Below, in pieces: positions 11,611-21,420 of a stretch of 64,000 nucleotides of DNA. The DNA is from Warburgia ugandensis (lineage: Eukaryota > Streptophyta > Magnoliopsida > Canellales > Canellaceae), in the NCBI GenBank assembly GCA_035236585.1, contig CP141132.1:40055880-40119879 (forward strand). The letters are read 5' to 3'. The position numbers were made by a program, and so were the translations under genes. Positions within the stretch are counted from its first letter, which is position 1. Every line of letters starts with the position of its first letter. The notes under the pieces are model-generated. The model was not told the DNA's origin and searched no databases. It saw only the letters and a program-made list of their open reading frames with translations.

Positions 11611-12162
11611 CAGCAATCTATGCTTGGTAGTGGAGATTAAATAAAACATGTTAATTATATATGAATTAAGCATTTTACATCAATTAAAATATTCAAGTTC
11701 ATCATGATGCTTATATGGGATGAAGTTTACAACATAGTTCATAATTCAATTATCTACAAGTCATTGATAAAAAAGCTATTTATAATTCTTCTTCATCACA
11801 TGAATGTAATTATCACACTTTAGAGATTACACTTTACATGATATATATAATTCATTGGTATTTTAAATATTTATCATTATCATTTTTTATATGATGCCGT
11901 ACTCCAATTCTATGAACCATACTTTGCATAATATATCTACCCATTCACTTCCCCATATGAAAACTTTTATAAAACTACACCCTCCAAATATATACATATA
12001 GGACGATATCATATATATATTGAAATCGTTAAAAGTCATACAAAGTTATGAACATAGTCCATAGGTTTTATAACTTCCATTCTCATACTATACTGGGTCT
12101 CATACATATACCCCTTACCATATGGGATTTATAAAACTCTATCCATTGCTGGTAACATCATA

Positions 12163-12295
12163 AAAGGCATCTCATCATGCCATCACATAAGGCATCTCAT
12201 ATGTCATCACACAAGGCATCTCATCATGCCATCATCATATAAGTCATCTCATCATGCCATCATATACGCATGTTATCATGCTATCATATACGCAC
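12163..12295. repeat. Degenerate short tandem repeat in LTR-A
   Basis: Four to five imperfect copies of a unit of about 25-30 bp with the core GGCATCTCATCATGCCATCA. Copies vary by small substitutions and indels. Confidence 0.6.
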
Positions 12296-15229
12296 CATAG
12301 TGCATCAAATATAAGGACTACTATGCCGCAGTCTAAATTCGTACAGTGCGCTCGGATAACTACATAATAATTCACTGATACCAACTATGGAAATAACAAA
12401 ATCCATGTTCGCATGAGGGGGACAGCCAACTGTGGCAACCTTCCCATGACTGCTCCACCCAATATTTAGCCTTTCATTGGACATGGTATCCATCATATAA
12501 TAAATTTCAGAGAGCATGTGGCCAAACCCTACAACTCTTCTAGCATAGCATCCCCAGGGCTATGCCTGTATAATTGAAAACTCTCAGGCCACCACACTTG
12601 GATGTAAAATAATAATACATAGGCGTCTTACCTGTACATAATATATATATATATCATCATAATCATAACATCCTCACTTCTTAGGTGATCGCCCACCAAA
12701 GATGTATTATAAAATCCTAAACTTATACATCGCATATGATGTAATGGTACCCATATACCATAAATGCCTTTCTATCACGATAACAGCTATGATATTTTTA
12801 GGAACAGATCGAGTGTATCCTTTAATATCATTCAGTAAACTTCAATTATAAGCATGTCATTCATGTAGCATTTCAAATCACAAATTCTCATCATTCACAA
12901 GTAAACATTTTTCATCATCATATATCATATGAAATGCAAAATTTAAATGACATAATATCTATCATAAGAATAAGATCATGTTTAAAAACATGCATCTTAC
13001 TATTAAGACATGCTTTCTTAATTCTCCACCTACCTCGTGCAGCGAGTTTATCCATTTTCCACTAGCTGATCGATGATGCTTGCAAAACCTCATGATCCAT
13101 ATTGATCTAGTCCTTGTTTTTTACCTGAATTTGCCAAATCAAGTAATCAATTAGTAATTCTAAGGGCATAATCCTTTTTAACAACTTTTATGGTATGGAC
13201 CATAGAATTTGATCATATTCCATACCTAAATTCCTCGATTGATCTCAGCCATGACTCTAGGTTAGCGAGATCATCTCTAATAGGCTTCTAATCCTAATAT
13301 CTTATAGCATTTGTGATTGGCATGTCCTATGATAGACTATTTGGATGGGAAAAGAAGTCAGATCATCACTGATCAGATGACTTGACCTTCAATTACAAGT
13401 TTGATAATTTCAACGGTTGGATCTTCCCAAATTGGTATTTGGGAAAATGGGTTTTGGTTACTTGCATCTCAAGGATCATGAGGGTACTCTCAGTTTCCCA
13501 AAACTTCTCTTGGATTGCTCAGAATCTAGGTTTGACAGTGAAGGGTTAAATTGGGTCCTGTCCAATAGGTCATTAAGAACATCAGATCACTGTTGGATGC
13601 CATTGATATGCCCAATCGTGGCCATAGAGTATTGTTGCTTCAAGATCTACATCAAGTCAAGCCTGATCGATGAATTGGTTGAGGGATTTTGTTTGTGATG
13701 TTGAGAGGAATACTATGAATGGCTCGGATCACCAATCTGAGTCATTTCTATCTCTGTGTGCATTGTTCCCTAGAGCTGGTCATTGTCGTTGGGATTCTAT
13801 TGCCGGTGATGGAAATGGAAGTTGGGAACAAAGATGGAGAAAAGGGAAAGTTGGTTTACCAGTGTGAGGCCTGTTGGCCATCACTGGTAGAGCAAGAAAT
13901 ATGGGAGATAGGAGATGGCTGGCACACCATGTGCAGTGCCGACCAGAGGAGGGAGATGTGAGGGGACGATTTGGGTACGCCAGCCAGCCAGCCAGCCTAG
14001 AGGCCTGGCCATGCTGTGCCTCACAGAAGATGAGGGAAAAGGGGAAAAACATAGGTGGTCAGGGTCTGAGCACGCCGAATGCCTACAAACTCGGCCGTGT
14101 CGATGACTGAGAACCGTAAGGGAAGACAACCCAGAGAAAAATGGAAGTCTCCAGTGGAATCTAAGCATGCCAGCCTTCCTAGGCCTGGTTGTGCCTTGCG
14201 GTGGGAAGACTCAGGGCCCAACAGAGATGGATCCTAGCATGTAGGTGACTGAAAAAAGGATAGAGAGGTTCGGGGGTTTTTAGGTGCTCTCCTCACAAAC
14301 AACCCTCGATTCGGTAGAGATCATGACCGGAGAAAATGGAAGATCCCACACTGGGAAAGAAATAACCTTTTTCTTGCCACCAATCTAAGCACGTGGAATA
14401 GCGTGCCAAAAATATGGGGATCTACCCATTGCCGGTAGGGGAAATTTGAAAGAGGGGAGAGTTTTCCTTGGTAGCCTGCTCCAATGGATGCGAAATCTAT
14501 AGGGGGAAGGAGTGGCACATAGGCAGTCCCAATTGCCCCAAGAAATAGGAGATCTACTCTAGAAAGAGGTTGCTAGCCATGGGGAAAGATATCGGAGGGA
14601 AGGGTGTGGCTGGTGACCTTTGCCAATTCTGGTCTAAACCTGACCAAGAGAGAGAAGACAGTTGGGGCACTGGTCCGATGAGTACACCAGAGGGAATAGG
14701 TAGGTTGCCGGTGGCTAGATTGGAGAGATGAGAGATAGAGATAAAACCAGACCAAACCAAACATTTTGTTGAGTTTGCAATGTGAGGGGGTGTGCTAATA
14801 TCAATTTGGCCCCCTTCTATTAAGTTAAGTTTTTTTTTTATTTTTTATCTTTTAATTAACATATTGCCCTGACTTCAAAGGCCCATAACTTCTTCATCCA
14901 GACTCTATTTTTAGCATTCTTTGGCTCATTGATTCCATTTTCTGATACTATCTAATGGTTTTAGTTCCAAATTATACTTTTACAAAAAGATATACTCCTT
15001 GAAAACTCATAACCTACTCATGGAATAGTAAAATTTTATGGTGAAATTCATTCAAACTCCGATTTTAGTGTTCTTTATGTCGTTGGACTTGATTTTTCGA
15101 TTACATTCCAAATATTCATACTTCCACTCCAAATTCTATTTCTATAAAAATTTATTTTCTTTGGGTCAAAATTTTCAATTTCACATAATAATGCCTAGAA
15201 TAAGATTTACAAAATTTGGGGTTGTTGCA

Positions 15230-15393
15230 AGGGTGATAGCATTAGTGGGGGTCCAAGGGGCCAATGTCCCTTGACAACCAGGTCTAGGGGGTTGTCAGTA
15301 GCTACCAATCTGACAGTATGCAACATTTGAAGGTTAAAGCTTGAGTTGCAGTTGTAAAAGTGTCACGTGTGAATGCATGAAGCTTCCTACAGC
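15230..15393. other. Short segment between LTR-A and the CACTA element
   Basis: These 164 bp start with the right TSD copy of LTR-A (AGGGT) and end with the left TSD of the CACTA element (AGC at 15391-15393). If the CACTA element inserted into the Tekay integrase, this should be the continuation of that integrase or its 3' region. I see at most weak similarity to it, so the origin is open. Confidence 0.45.
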
Positions 15394-15504
15394 CACTCTT
15401 TTGTAAAACTACTTTAATTCATATAAGATAGTTATTAATAAACCATATTTTAGTATTCAAACAAAAAATTAGGCAGGAAATGTTTTGGGCTCAAAGAGAA
15501 CATT

Positions 15505-15820
15505 AATATAGGACAGTTCTTAAAAAGCCATCTTATATAATTAATAAAATATAGGATGGTTTTAAAGAATTGTCCTTTATTCATAACAATATAGGATGGG
15601 TTTACTAAAACCGTCCTTTATTCAAGTGAATAAAGGATGGTTTTGGACATGCCTTTTTTGAATAAAGGATGGTTCTACAGAACCATCCTATATTCTTGTT
15701 TATATAGGCCAATTCTACAGAACCATCCTATATTCATGTGAATATAGGACAACTCTAATGAACCGTCCTTTATTTGTTTTCAAAATATAGGACGATTTTT
15801 AAAAACTGTCATATATTCCA
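15505..15820. repeat. Left subterminal repeats of the CACTA element
   Basis: About ten copies of an ATAGGAYGGTT-like motif or its complement, alternating in orientation so that neighbours can form hairpins (for example near 15590-15640 and 15660-15690). Such repeats are the usual binding sites of the TnpA-type protein in CACTA elements. Confidence 0.82.
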
Positions 15821-16104
15821 AGCTCCCTACTCCCCAATTTGAATTTTACAAACCCCAAAACCCTTTAAGAGAAGAAGAGGAGAGGAGAAAGAGATAGAAG
15901 GAGAGAAAGAGGAAGAAGAGAGGAGGAGATAAATCATGCCCCCTACCATTATTTACCCCCCACTTTCCCCCCTTCAAAATTTTGAATCCCAAATCCCCAA
16001 AACTTTGTTTAGAGAAGAAGAAGAAGATGAGAGGAGAAAGGAGAGAAGAAAAGAGGGATGAAGAAGAAGAAGAGGGGAGAGGGGAGAGGGGAGAGGAGAG
16101 AACC
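15821..16104 (+). repeat. CACTA leader repeat, copies 1 and 2
   Basis: Two copies of a unit made of a CAAAATTTTGAATCCC-type block followed by a long GA-rich tract (AGAAGAAGAGGAGAGG). A third copy lies at 19196-19290, after LTR-B. The element lands at the end of the second GA tract. The tract is probably part of the transcribed leader of the transposase gene. Confidence 0.6.
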
Positions 16105-16397
16105 TGTAATGACCCCAATTTTTAGCTGGTGTTAGAGGCAAAATAAGCTAACTTGAGATGACATGAGATAAGACCTTGAGTGAGATTATTTGAGCTAGAT
16201 AAAGATGACTTAAATCCGGCATGAGATAAAACGGATGTGACTAAAAGTATCACTTAAGTTAGCGTAACATGAGTTGAAAGAGATAGTTGAGATGACACGA
16301 TATAAAAGTAAAATACAAGGTGTTGTGAGTTGAATAAATGATTCTCTTTACTGAGGCTAGGGATGAGATGAGATTTCTTGAGATGGAGGTGATATGC
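16105..16397 (+). repeat. Extra 293-bp unit at the start of LTR-B
   Basis: It begins with the same 19 bases as the LTR body (TGTAATGACCCCAATTTTT at 16105 and 16398) but then differs. It contains degenerate GATGACATGAGATAA-type short repeats. The TSD encloses both starts, so the double start was present in the inserted element or arose afterwards inside it. Confidence 0.75.
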
Positions 16398-16815
16398 TGT
16401 AATGACCCCAATTTTTGTAATATTAAAAGCCCATAAAAAGTTCAGTTTTAAAGAAAAGGGCATTTTGGTCATTTCACTAGTTTCCTTGACTAAACCCAGG
16501 AATTTGGTACTAAAAGTGGTGCCATTAGATGCGTCTCGGAAAAAGGAATCCAACGAGACCAAAATAACCCAAAACGGAGTTAAAATGAGCAAGATATGGC
16601 CCTTTGAAGTTTAGGGGCAAAACTATAAATTTCACAAAAACGACTTAACCTGAAAAACACAGGTGCCCGTTTTGATACAGGCACCCCATCGTCTTCAACC
16701 TCCTAGAGGTTTCTGGAACGGCGGTGTTTCAAGAAGAAACCACCGCCATTCTAGAGGATTCCCCACCGCCATTCAAAGGTGGTTAGAACCCCTCCAGAAC
16801 CTTCTTTAAAAGCCC

Positions 16816-16823
16816 TATAAATA
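16816..16823 (+). promoter_or_regulatory. TATA box of LTR-B
   Basis: TATAAATA followed by GAGCTCTTTGGTGCC. The same arrangement is in LTR-C (37001-37008, minus strand). It is the likely promoter of the parent retrotransposon. Confidence 0.65.
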
Positions 16824-17089
16824 GAGCTCTTTGGTGCCTCTAATGGCAGCCCAAAACCTTGAAGAAAACCCATCGTGGAGCAGTGACCAAGAGGGAAAAA
16901 CGTGGAGAGAAAACCAGCCACGAAGCAGGTACGCTAAAAAACTCCCCAAACCCATCTCACCCATAGTCCTAGGCTCAGTCTCCCTAGGTTTTTGCATGAA
17001 AAACCATGGAGAATAGGCCTCTAGGGAGCCACCAAGGACCCTGGGACGTCCCCAGGGCCGCACTGGTTCCTCAGGGACGAACCAGGGCA

Positions 17090-17300
17090 TCCCAAGGACG
17101 CCCGGTCCCCCAACGACGGAGACGGCCCGCTCCAGACGAGACGGACGCGCCCGCTAAAGAGGAAGATGACTGAGAAGTCGCGTGCGTCTGCAAATGCGCC
17201 CGCTGAGGGGCACGCCGCAGATGCTCAGCGCACTAGCAGAGCATCGTTTTTTTGGTTGTTAAGGAAGCCAAGGCGCATGACGCTGACGCGCAGTGCCCTA
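17090..17300 (+). other. CpG-rich segment of LTR-B
   Basis: A GC- and CpG-rich block (for example GACGGACGCGCCCG) about 0.3 kb downstream of the TATA box in otherwise AT-rich DNA. Comparable blocks lie in LTR-C (about 36540-36760) and LTR-F (about 54080-54330). Confidence 0.6.
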
Positions 17301-18046
17301 GCATTCCGACTTTTTGTCTTTAAGTACTCTATGTACATACAACACTAAAACGTTTATAACTTGAGATCTAGAACTCCGATTGAGGCTCCGCAAAAGGCGT
17401 TGTATCCGTATCGACGACGCAGACACATCCAAACTATAAAATCTTTGATCAAGGCTCAATCAAAGGTGGGCATGACCCTTAGAATAGGATGGGGGCACGT
17501 GGCCACTAGAACTTTGGAAAACTGAGGATACCAAGGCCCAATTAGGACCTTAGGACACCCATAGGCATAGGGATGGACCCCTAATGCCTAAGTAATAAGA
17601 CCCAACTGCTCTAAACCCATAAAAGATAGGCTAAACTAACCTTGAGTCCCCAAACCATGTTCAGGAGTGTACGAGGACAAAGGGGTTAACGCAACCTAGT
17701 CAAGTAGGTGCTCTATCACTATTAGATTCTTTAAAAGATCTACTATTGTTTTGAGAACATATGTTATAATTATATGACTTGTTTAGCATGACTAGATTCA
17801 ACATGCATATGATAAACGTTTTGTACATAAACATGTTTCGTAAAAGATTGCATATATATTATGCACAGACATGTTTTGCAAACAATTGCATACATTGCAT
17901 GATTTAAATACTTGCAAAGATTGCATGTCCTTGAGGGTTGCCAAAAGACGTTGGAGTGCCGAGGGCCAGGCAGTTGTGAGGGACCCAAAGAGGACTGGTT
18001 TTGAAAAGAGGTTTTTGCTTGTCTGCATGATAAGTGTAGCCTTAGC

Positions 18047-18116
18047 CGATGAGGACGGGCTGATGAGGGTGGGCCGATGAGGGCGGGTCGATGATGGCGG
18101 GCCGATGAGGGTGGGC
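18047..18116 (+). repeat. 14-bp minisatellite in LTR-B, five copies
   Basis: Five head-to-tail units close to CGATGAGGGTGGGC, exactly 14 bp each, with one to three changes between copies. Confidence 0.88.
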
Positions 18117-18130
18117 CAAAGAGAGCTGAC

Positions 18131-18210
18131 AGGCTTCTAGGATGGCAGGCTTCTAGGCTGGCAGGCTTCTAGGCTGGCAGGCTTCTAGGCTGTCAGGATT
18201 CTAGGCAAGG
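18131..18210 (+). repeat. 16-bp minisatellite in LTR-B, five copies
   Basis: Five units close to AGGCTTCTAGGCTGGC, exactly 16 bp each; the last is the most diverged. Confidence 0.88.
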
Positions 18211-18540
18211 TTATGACTTTGAATGTGAGACTAGCATTACATGCATGTTTTGCAAACGATTTCATAAATTGCATGATTTACGACGAATAAGTGTCATAGG
18301 CCCCGTGGAGGCTATGACCAAGTGTCCTCAGGTACCCGAGGACCACACGGCGAGGAGGTCGTGGGTATAGTGGACCCTATGGTTTGATGTGCATTTCATA
18401 TAGCATGATATGAGGTTGGTTGACCATACCATACTAGAGGTCCATGAGTTGGACTCCATGAAGCATCTATTGCATATCATGATGTCATCATATATATATG
18501 ATACTTTCAGTTTTGGATTATGTGATCTTTTAAGTTATGA

Positions 18541-18674
18541 GAATTTCAGTTGATTATGGATTCTTATACTGATGTTGAACTCGAGTATTCAAACATACGC
18601 ATATTTTGAATTTCAGTTGATTATGAATTCTTATACTGATATTGAACTCGAGTATTCAAACATACGCATGTTTT
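18541..18674 (+). repeat. 67-bp tandem duplication in LTR-B
   Basis: Two adjacent 67-bp copies beginning GAATTTCAGTTGATTATG; they differ at only a few bases. Confidence 0.88.
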
Positions 18675-18738
18675 GAATGAGCATATGATTTTGAAACATC
18701 TCATGCATTTATAAAACTAGTAGTGATAGGCTCCTACT

Positions 18739-18755
18739 GAGTATATTATATACTC
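18739..18755. other. Conserved hairpin in LTR-B
   Basis: Stem GAGTATA (18739-18745) with TATACTC (18749-18755) and a 3-base loop, preceded by CTACT and followed by ACCC. It lies 440 bp before the LTR end. Confidence 0.7.
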
Positions 18756-19195
18756 ACCCAATCCTTAACATTTTTCAAACATCAGTAAGTACTCAAGGAC
18801 AGGATACGTCCGTATGTATCATGGTTCAGGACAGCTTCACTCACAAAAAGAGGACATCTGTGTTAGTGCTATGAGAATCCAAAAGGAAACAAATACACAT
18901 GTAAGTAAACTCTCAACCCTTTCGACATGTGTTTGTACTTAGTTACAGTTGTGCTGTGCATTGTGACTGGAAAGACCTGGGGAAAAACATTTATGATTTC
19001 TGAAGTTTTTCAAAAACTACCTTAGTTGTTGTGGAAGCAAATGACACTCGGGGTTTTCAAAAATGAGTTTAAAACTAAAGGTTTTCCACTGCATTGCATG
19101 GTTTTTTATAAAATGGTTTTCAAAAAGGGATGCATCCCGCCTTAGGAAATTAGACATTGCATTTAAAAATGCATGAGAAAACCCGAGTCGTCACA

Positions 19196-19290
19196 GAACC
19201 ACCCCCCCAAATTTTCCCCATTCAAAATTTTGAACCCAAACCTCTAAACCCTAAAGGAGAAGAAGAAGAAAGAGGATCATTTTTCTCTCA
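19196..19290 (+). repeat. CACTA leader repeat, third copy
   Basis: Starts with the right TSD of LTR-B and repeats the CAAAATTTTGAACCC block and GA-rich tract seen at 15821-16104. Confidence 0.6.
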
Positions 19291-19339
19291 ATAGGTTGGA
19301 TCTCTCTCATTTCTTAATTTTGTAATTCTCTAATCCTTG

Positions 19340-20300
19340 TAAATGCTTGATTATGATCCTTGTACATGTGTTTTTATCATTCATTTTCTAGTGTATACCA
19401 TGCTGCTTTTGGTCTTCTATAATGCTTGTAAATACTAGATTATGATCATTCTAGATAGCCTCCATTGAGTTTAATAAGACTCATGTCTTAGATTTTGATG
19501 TTTCATTCAAAAAGGCATGCAAAATGCAGATTGAATATGCATTTTTTACCATGCATTTTCTATTGCATATGATACTAATTTTGTGGTTCTATAATACTTG
19601 TAAATGCTAGATTATGATCATTCTAGATAGGCTCCATTGAGTTTAATAAGACCCATGTCTTAGATTTTGATGCTTCTTTCAAAATGGCATGCAAAATGCA
19701 GCTTGAATGTGTGTTTTTATCATGCATTTTCTACTATATACGATGCTGATTTTCAGCTTCTGTATTGCTTGTAAATGCTAGATTATGATCATTCTAGATA
19801 GCCTCCATTGAGTTTAATAACACACATGTCTTAGATTTTGATGTTTTATTCAGAAAGGTATGCAAAATGTAGCTTTAATATGCATTTTTTTACCATGTAT
19901 TTTCTACTATATACAATGCTGATTTTGAGCTTCTATAATGCTTGTAAATGATAGATTATGATCATTCTAGATAGCCTCCATTGAGTTTAGTAAGACCCAT
20001 GTCTTAGATTTCGATGTTTCATTCGAAAAGTCATTCAAAATGTAGCTTCAATATGTGTTTTTACTATGTGTTTTCTATTGTATACAATGCTGATTTTGGA
20101 CATTTGTAATGCTTGTAAATGCTGGATTATGATCATTTTAGATAGCATCCATTGAGTTTAGTAAAACCCATGTCCTAAATTTTGATGTTTCATTCAAAAA
20201 GGCATGCAAAATGTAGCTTAAATATGCATTTTCTACTGTATATGATGCTGATTTTGGATTTCTATAATGCTTCTAAATGATTGATTATGATCATCTATGT
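19340..20300 (+). repeat. 171-bp tandem repeat array inside the CACTA element
   Basis: The anchor GATTATGATCATTCTAGATA or a variant recurs at about 19438, 19610, 19781, 19954, 20124 and 20282, a spacing of 170-173 bp (158 for the last). A partial unit begins near 19349. Copies differ by scattered substitutions. The array sits directly upstream of the first recognisable coding exon, probably in a 5' intron or leader. Confidence 0.87.
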
Positions 20301-20373
20301 GCGTAGATGGTGGTCTTTTTTAAACCAATATATATGTTATTATATTCTAAATGTATTGTTTTCACTTGTGTAG

Positions 20374-21389
20374 GAAAAATGGAACATGAAGAGAGTGACC
20401 ATCATCAAGAACAATGCATCACAAGTATGCCCATTAAGACAAAGGCTAGAGGGCCAATAAAAATGGAACATATTATTAGGAGAAAGTCAAAGGGAATAAG
20501 AGAGACTGTACAGTTCAATAATAAAGGGCAAGCGAAGGGTGGCAGTGCACATTCTTACACTAGTTTTATTTGCTGCACTGTCACAAGCATGGTGCTAATC
20601 TCAGTTACTAATTAGAGACTTATGTCACCATCAATAAAGGATGCAATGTGGAAGATGGTGAAGGTTTACAAATGCTTGCTTTAGTTTTGATATGGAGACA
20701 TGTGCCTTTTCTTGTTTTAGTTCTCATAGACTAATGCTTGGTTTTACTTTGTAGTCTGCTTTCTACGTCTCCGATGAGCAAAAGAAGATTGCTCTACATG
20801 GGGCTGGCTAACAATGGAGGAAATAGAAGAGTGATCTAGCAAGGAAGTACATACTTTCAAATGCTAATGATCCATATATACTCTACACAGTCTCTAAGTT
20901 GTATTCTAGCATCATTGACCAAGATGCATGGAATAAATTTGTACAGACCCGCCTGTCTTCAGATTTTGAGGTAATTACAAAGTAGCCAAATGCTTGCTTT
21001 GTCTATTTTTCAAGTCCATTGTGCTTCATTACATGTTCCTTTGATGTGTAGGCAAAGCATGTTAAAGAACAAATGGTGCATGTGGCCAATCATATGCAAC
21101 ACCACCTCTTCAAGATTGGTTACACGTGGTTAGAAGAATAACAAGGAAGTATATGTGACAATTTAGTTCAATGTAACTAAATCTTTTTTTTTTTTTCTTC
21201 ACTAACTCTAAAGTAATCTCTCTCTTGATAGCAATAGAAGGCTAGGACCACAGATCCCATTGATTATGTCATTCTTTAGAAAATGGTGCATTTAAAAGGG
21301 TGTAACTCCTTAGCCTTTACTAATCAAAATGTTGCCTTTGTCGCATCAAGAATTATAAGTGGTTTTACATGTTTATCTTTTTCATCTAT

Positions 21390-21420
<31 letters not shown>

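Larger units (their letters stand above)
43..15229 (-). mobile_element. LTR-A: solo LTR, minus strand, split by an Athila element
   Basis: On the minus strand the LTR starts TGCAACAACCCC (ending at 15229) and ends with the complement of TGTGACACCC (43). This matches the terminal motifs of the other chromovirus-type LTRs here. Removing the Athila insertion (281-11431) and one TSD copy leaves about 4.03 kb in two pieces, 43-280 and 11437-15229. The flanks are AGGGC and AGGGT, 4 of 5 matching, as expected for a solo LTR. The 3' part holds a 12-bp hairpin at 11578-11610. The 13.7-14.7 kb part is GC-richer and gives many overlapping spurious frames. Alternatively it is the 3' LTR of the minus-strand Tekay element at 24-28.5 kb, but no polypurine tract is visible next to 15229 and similarity to the LTR at 26.7-28.5 kb looks low. 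Confidence 0.65.
11437..15229 (-). repeat. LTR-A, main piece right of the Athila insertion
   Basis: This is the larger piece of LTR-A and codes for nothing recognisable. The last 530 bp resemble the start regions of the LTRs at 28.2-28.5 kb and 48.8-49.2 kb, with the same order of blocks around a GGGGGTGTGCTAATATC-like motif. A degenerate short tandem repeat lies at 12163-12295 and a short AT run near 12641. The section 13700-14700 is less AT-rich and probably corresponds to the transcribed leader. Confidence 0.6.
16105..19195 (+). mobile_element. LTR-B: solo LTR, plus strand
   Basis: This is a 3091-bp sequence from TGTAATGACCCC to GTCGTCACA with a perfect TSD GAACC (16100-16104 and 19196-19200). 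No internal region or second LTR is present, so it is a solo LTR. It contains a TATA box (16816-16823), a CpG-rich segment (17090-17300), two minisatellites, a 67-bp duplication and a hairpin. The first 293 bp are an extra unit: the 19-base start motif occurs at 16105 and again at 16398. From 16398 on it is related to LTR-C. Confidence 0.92.

Noticed and set aside
13670..14764. Cluster of overlapping frames on both strands, possible host gene
   Set aside because: The block is the less AT-rich part of LTR-A. Frames overlap on both strands and show no domain or plausible splice structure.
15235..15260. TAGTG near 15244 as a CACTA terminus
   Set aside because: It has the orientation of a right end, lies outside the subterminal repeats, and has no matching partner or TSD; CACTC at 15394 with AGC fits better.
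18047..18210. Short regular repeats as a possible CRISPR array
   Set aside because: The units are directly adjacent with no spacers, inside a plant LTR; they are minisatellites.
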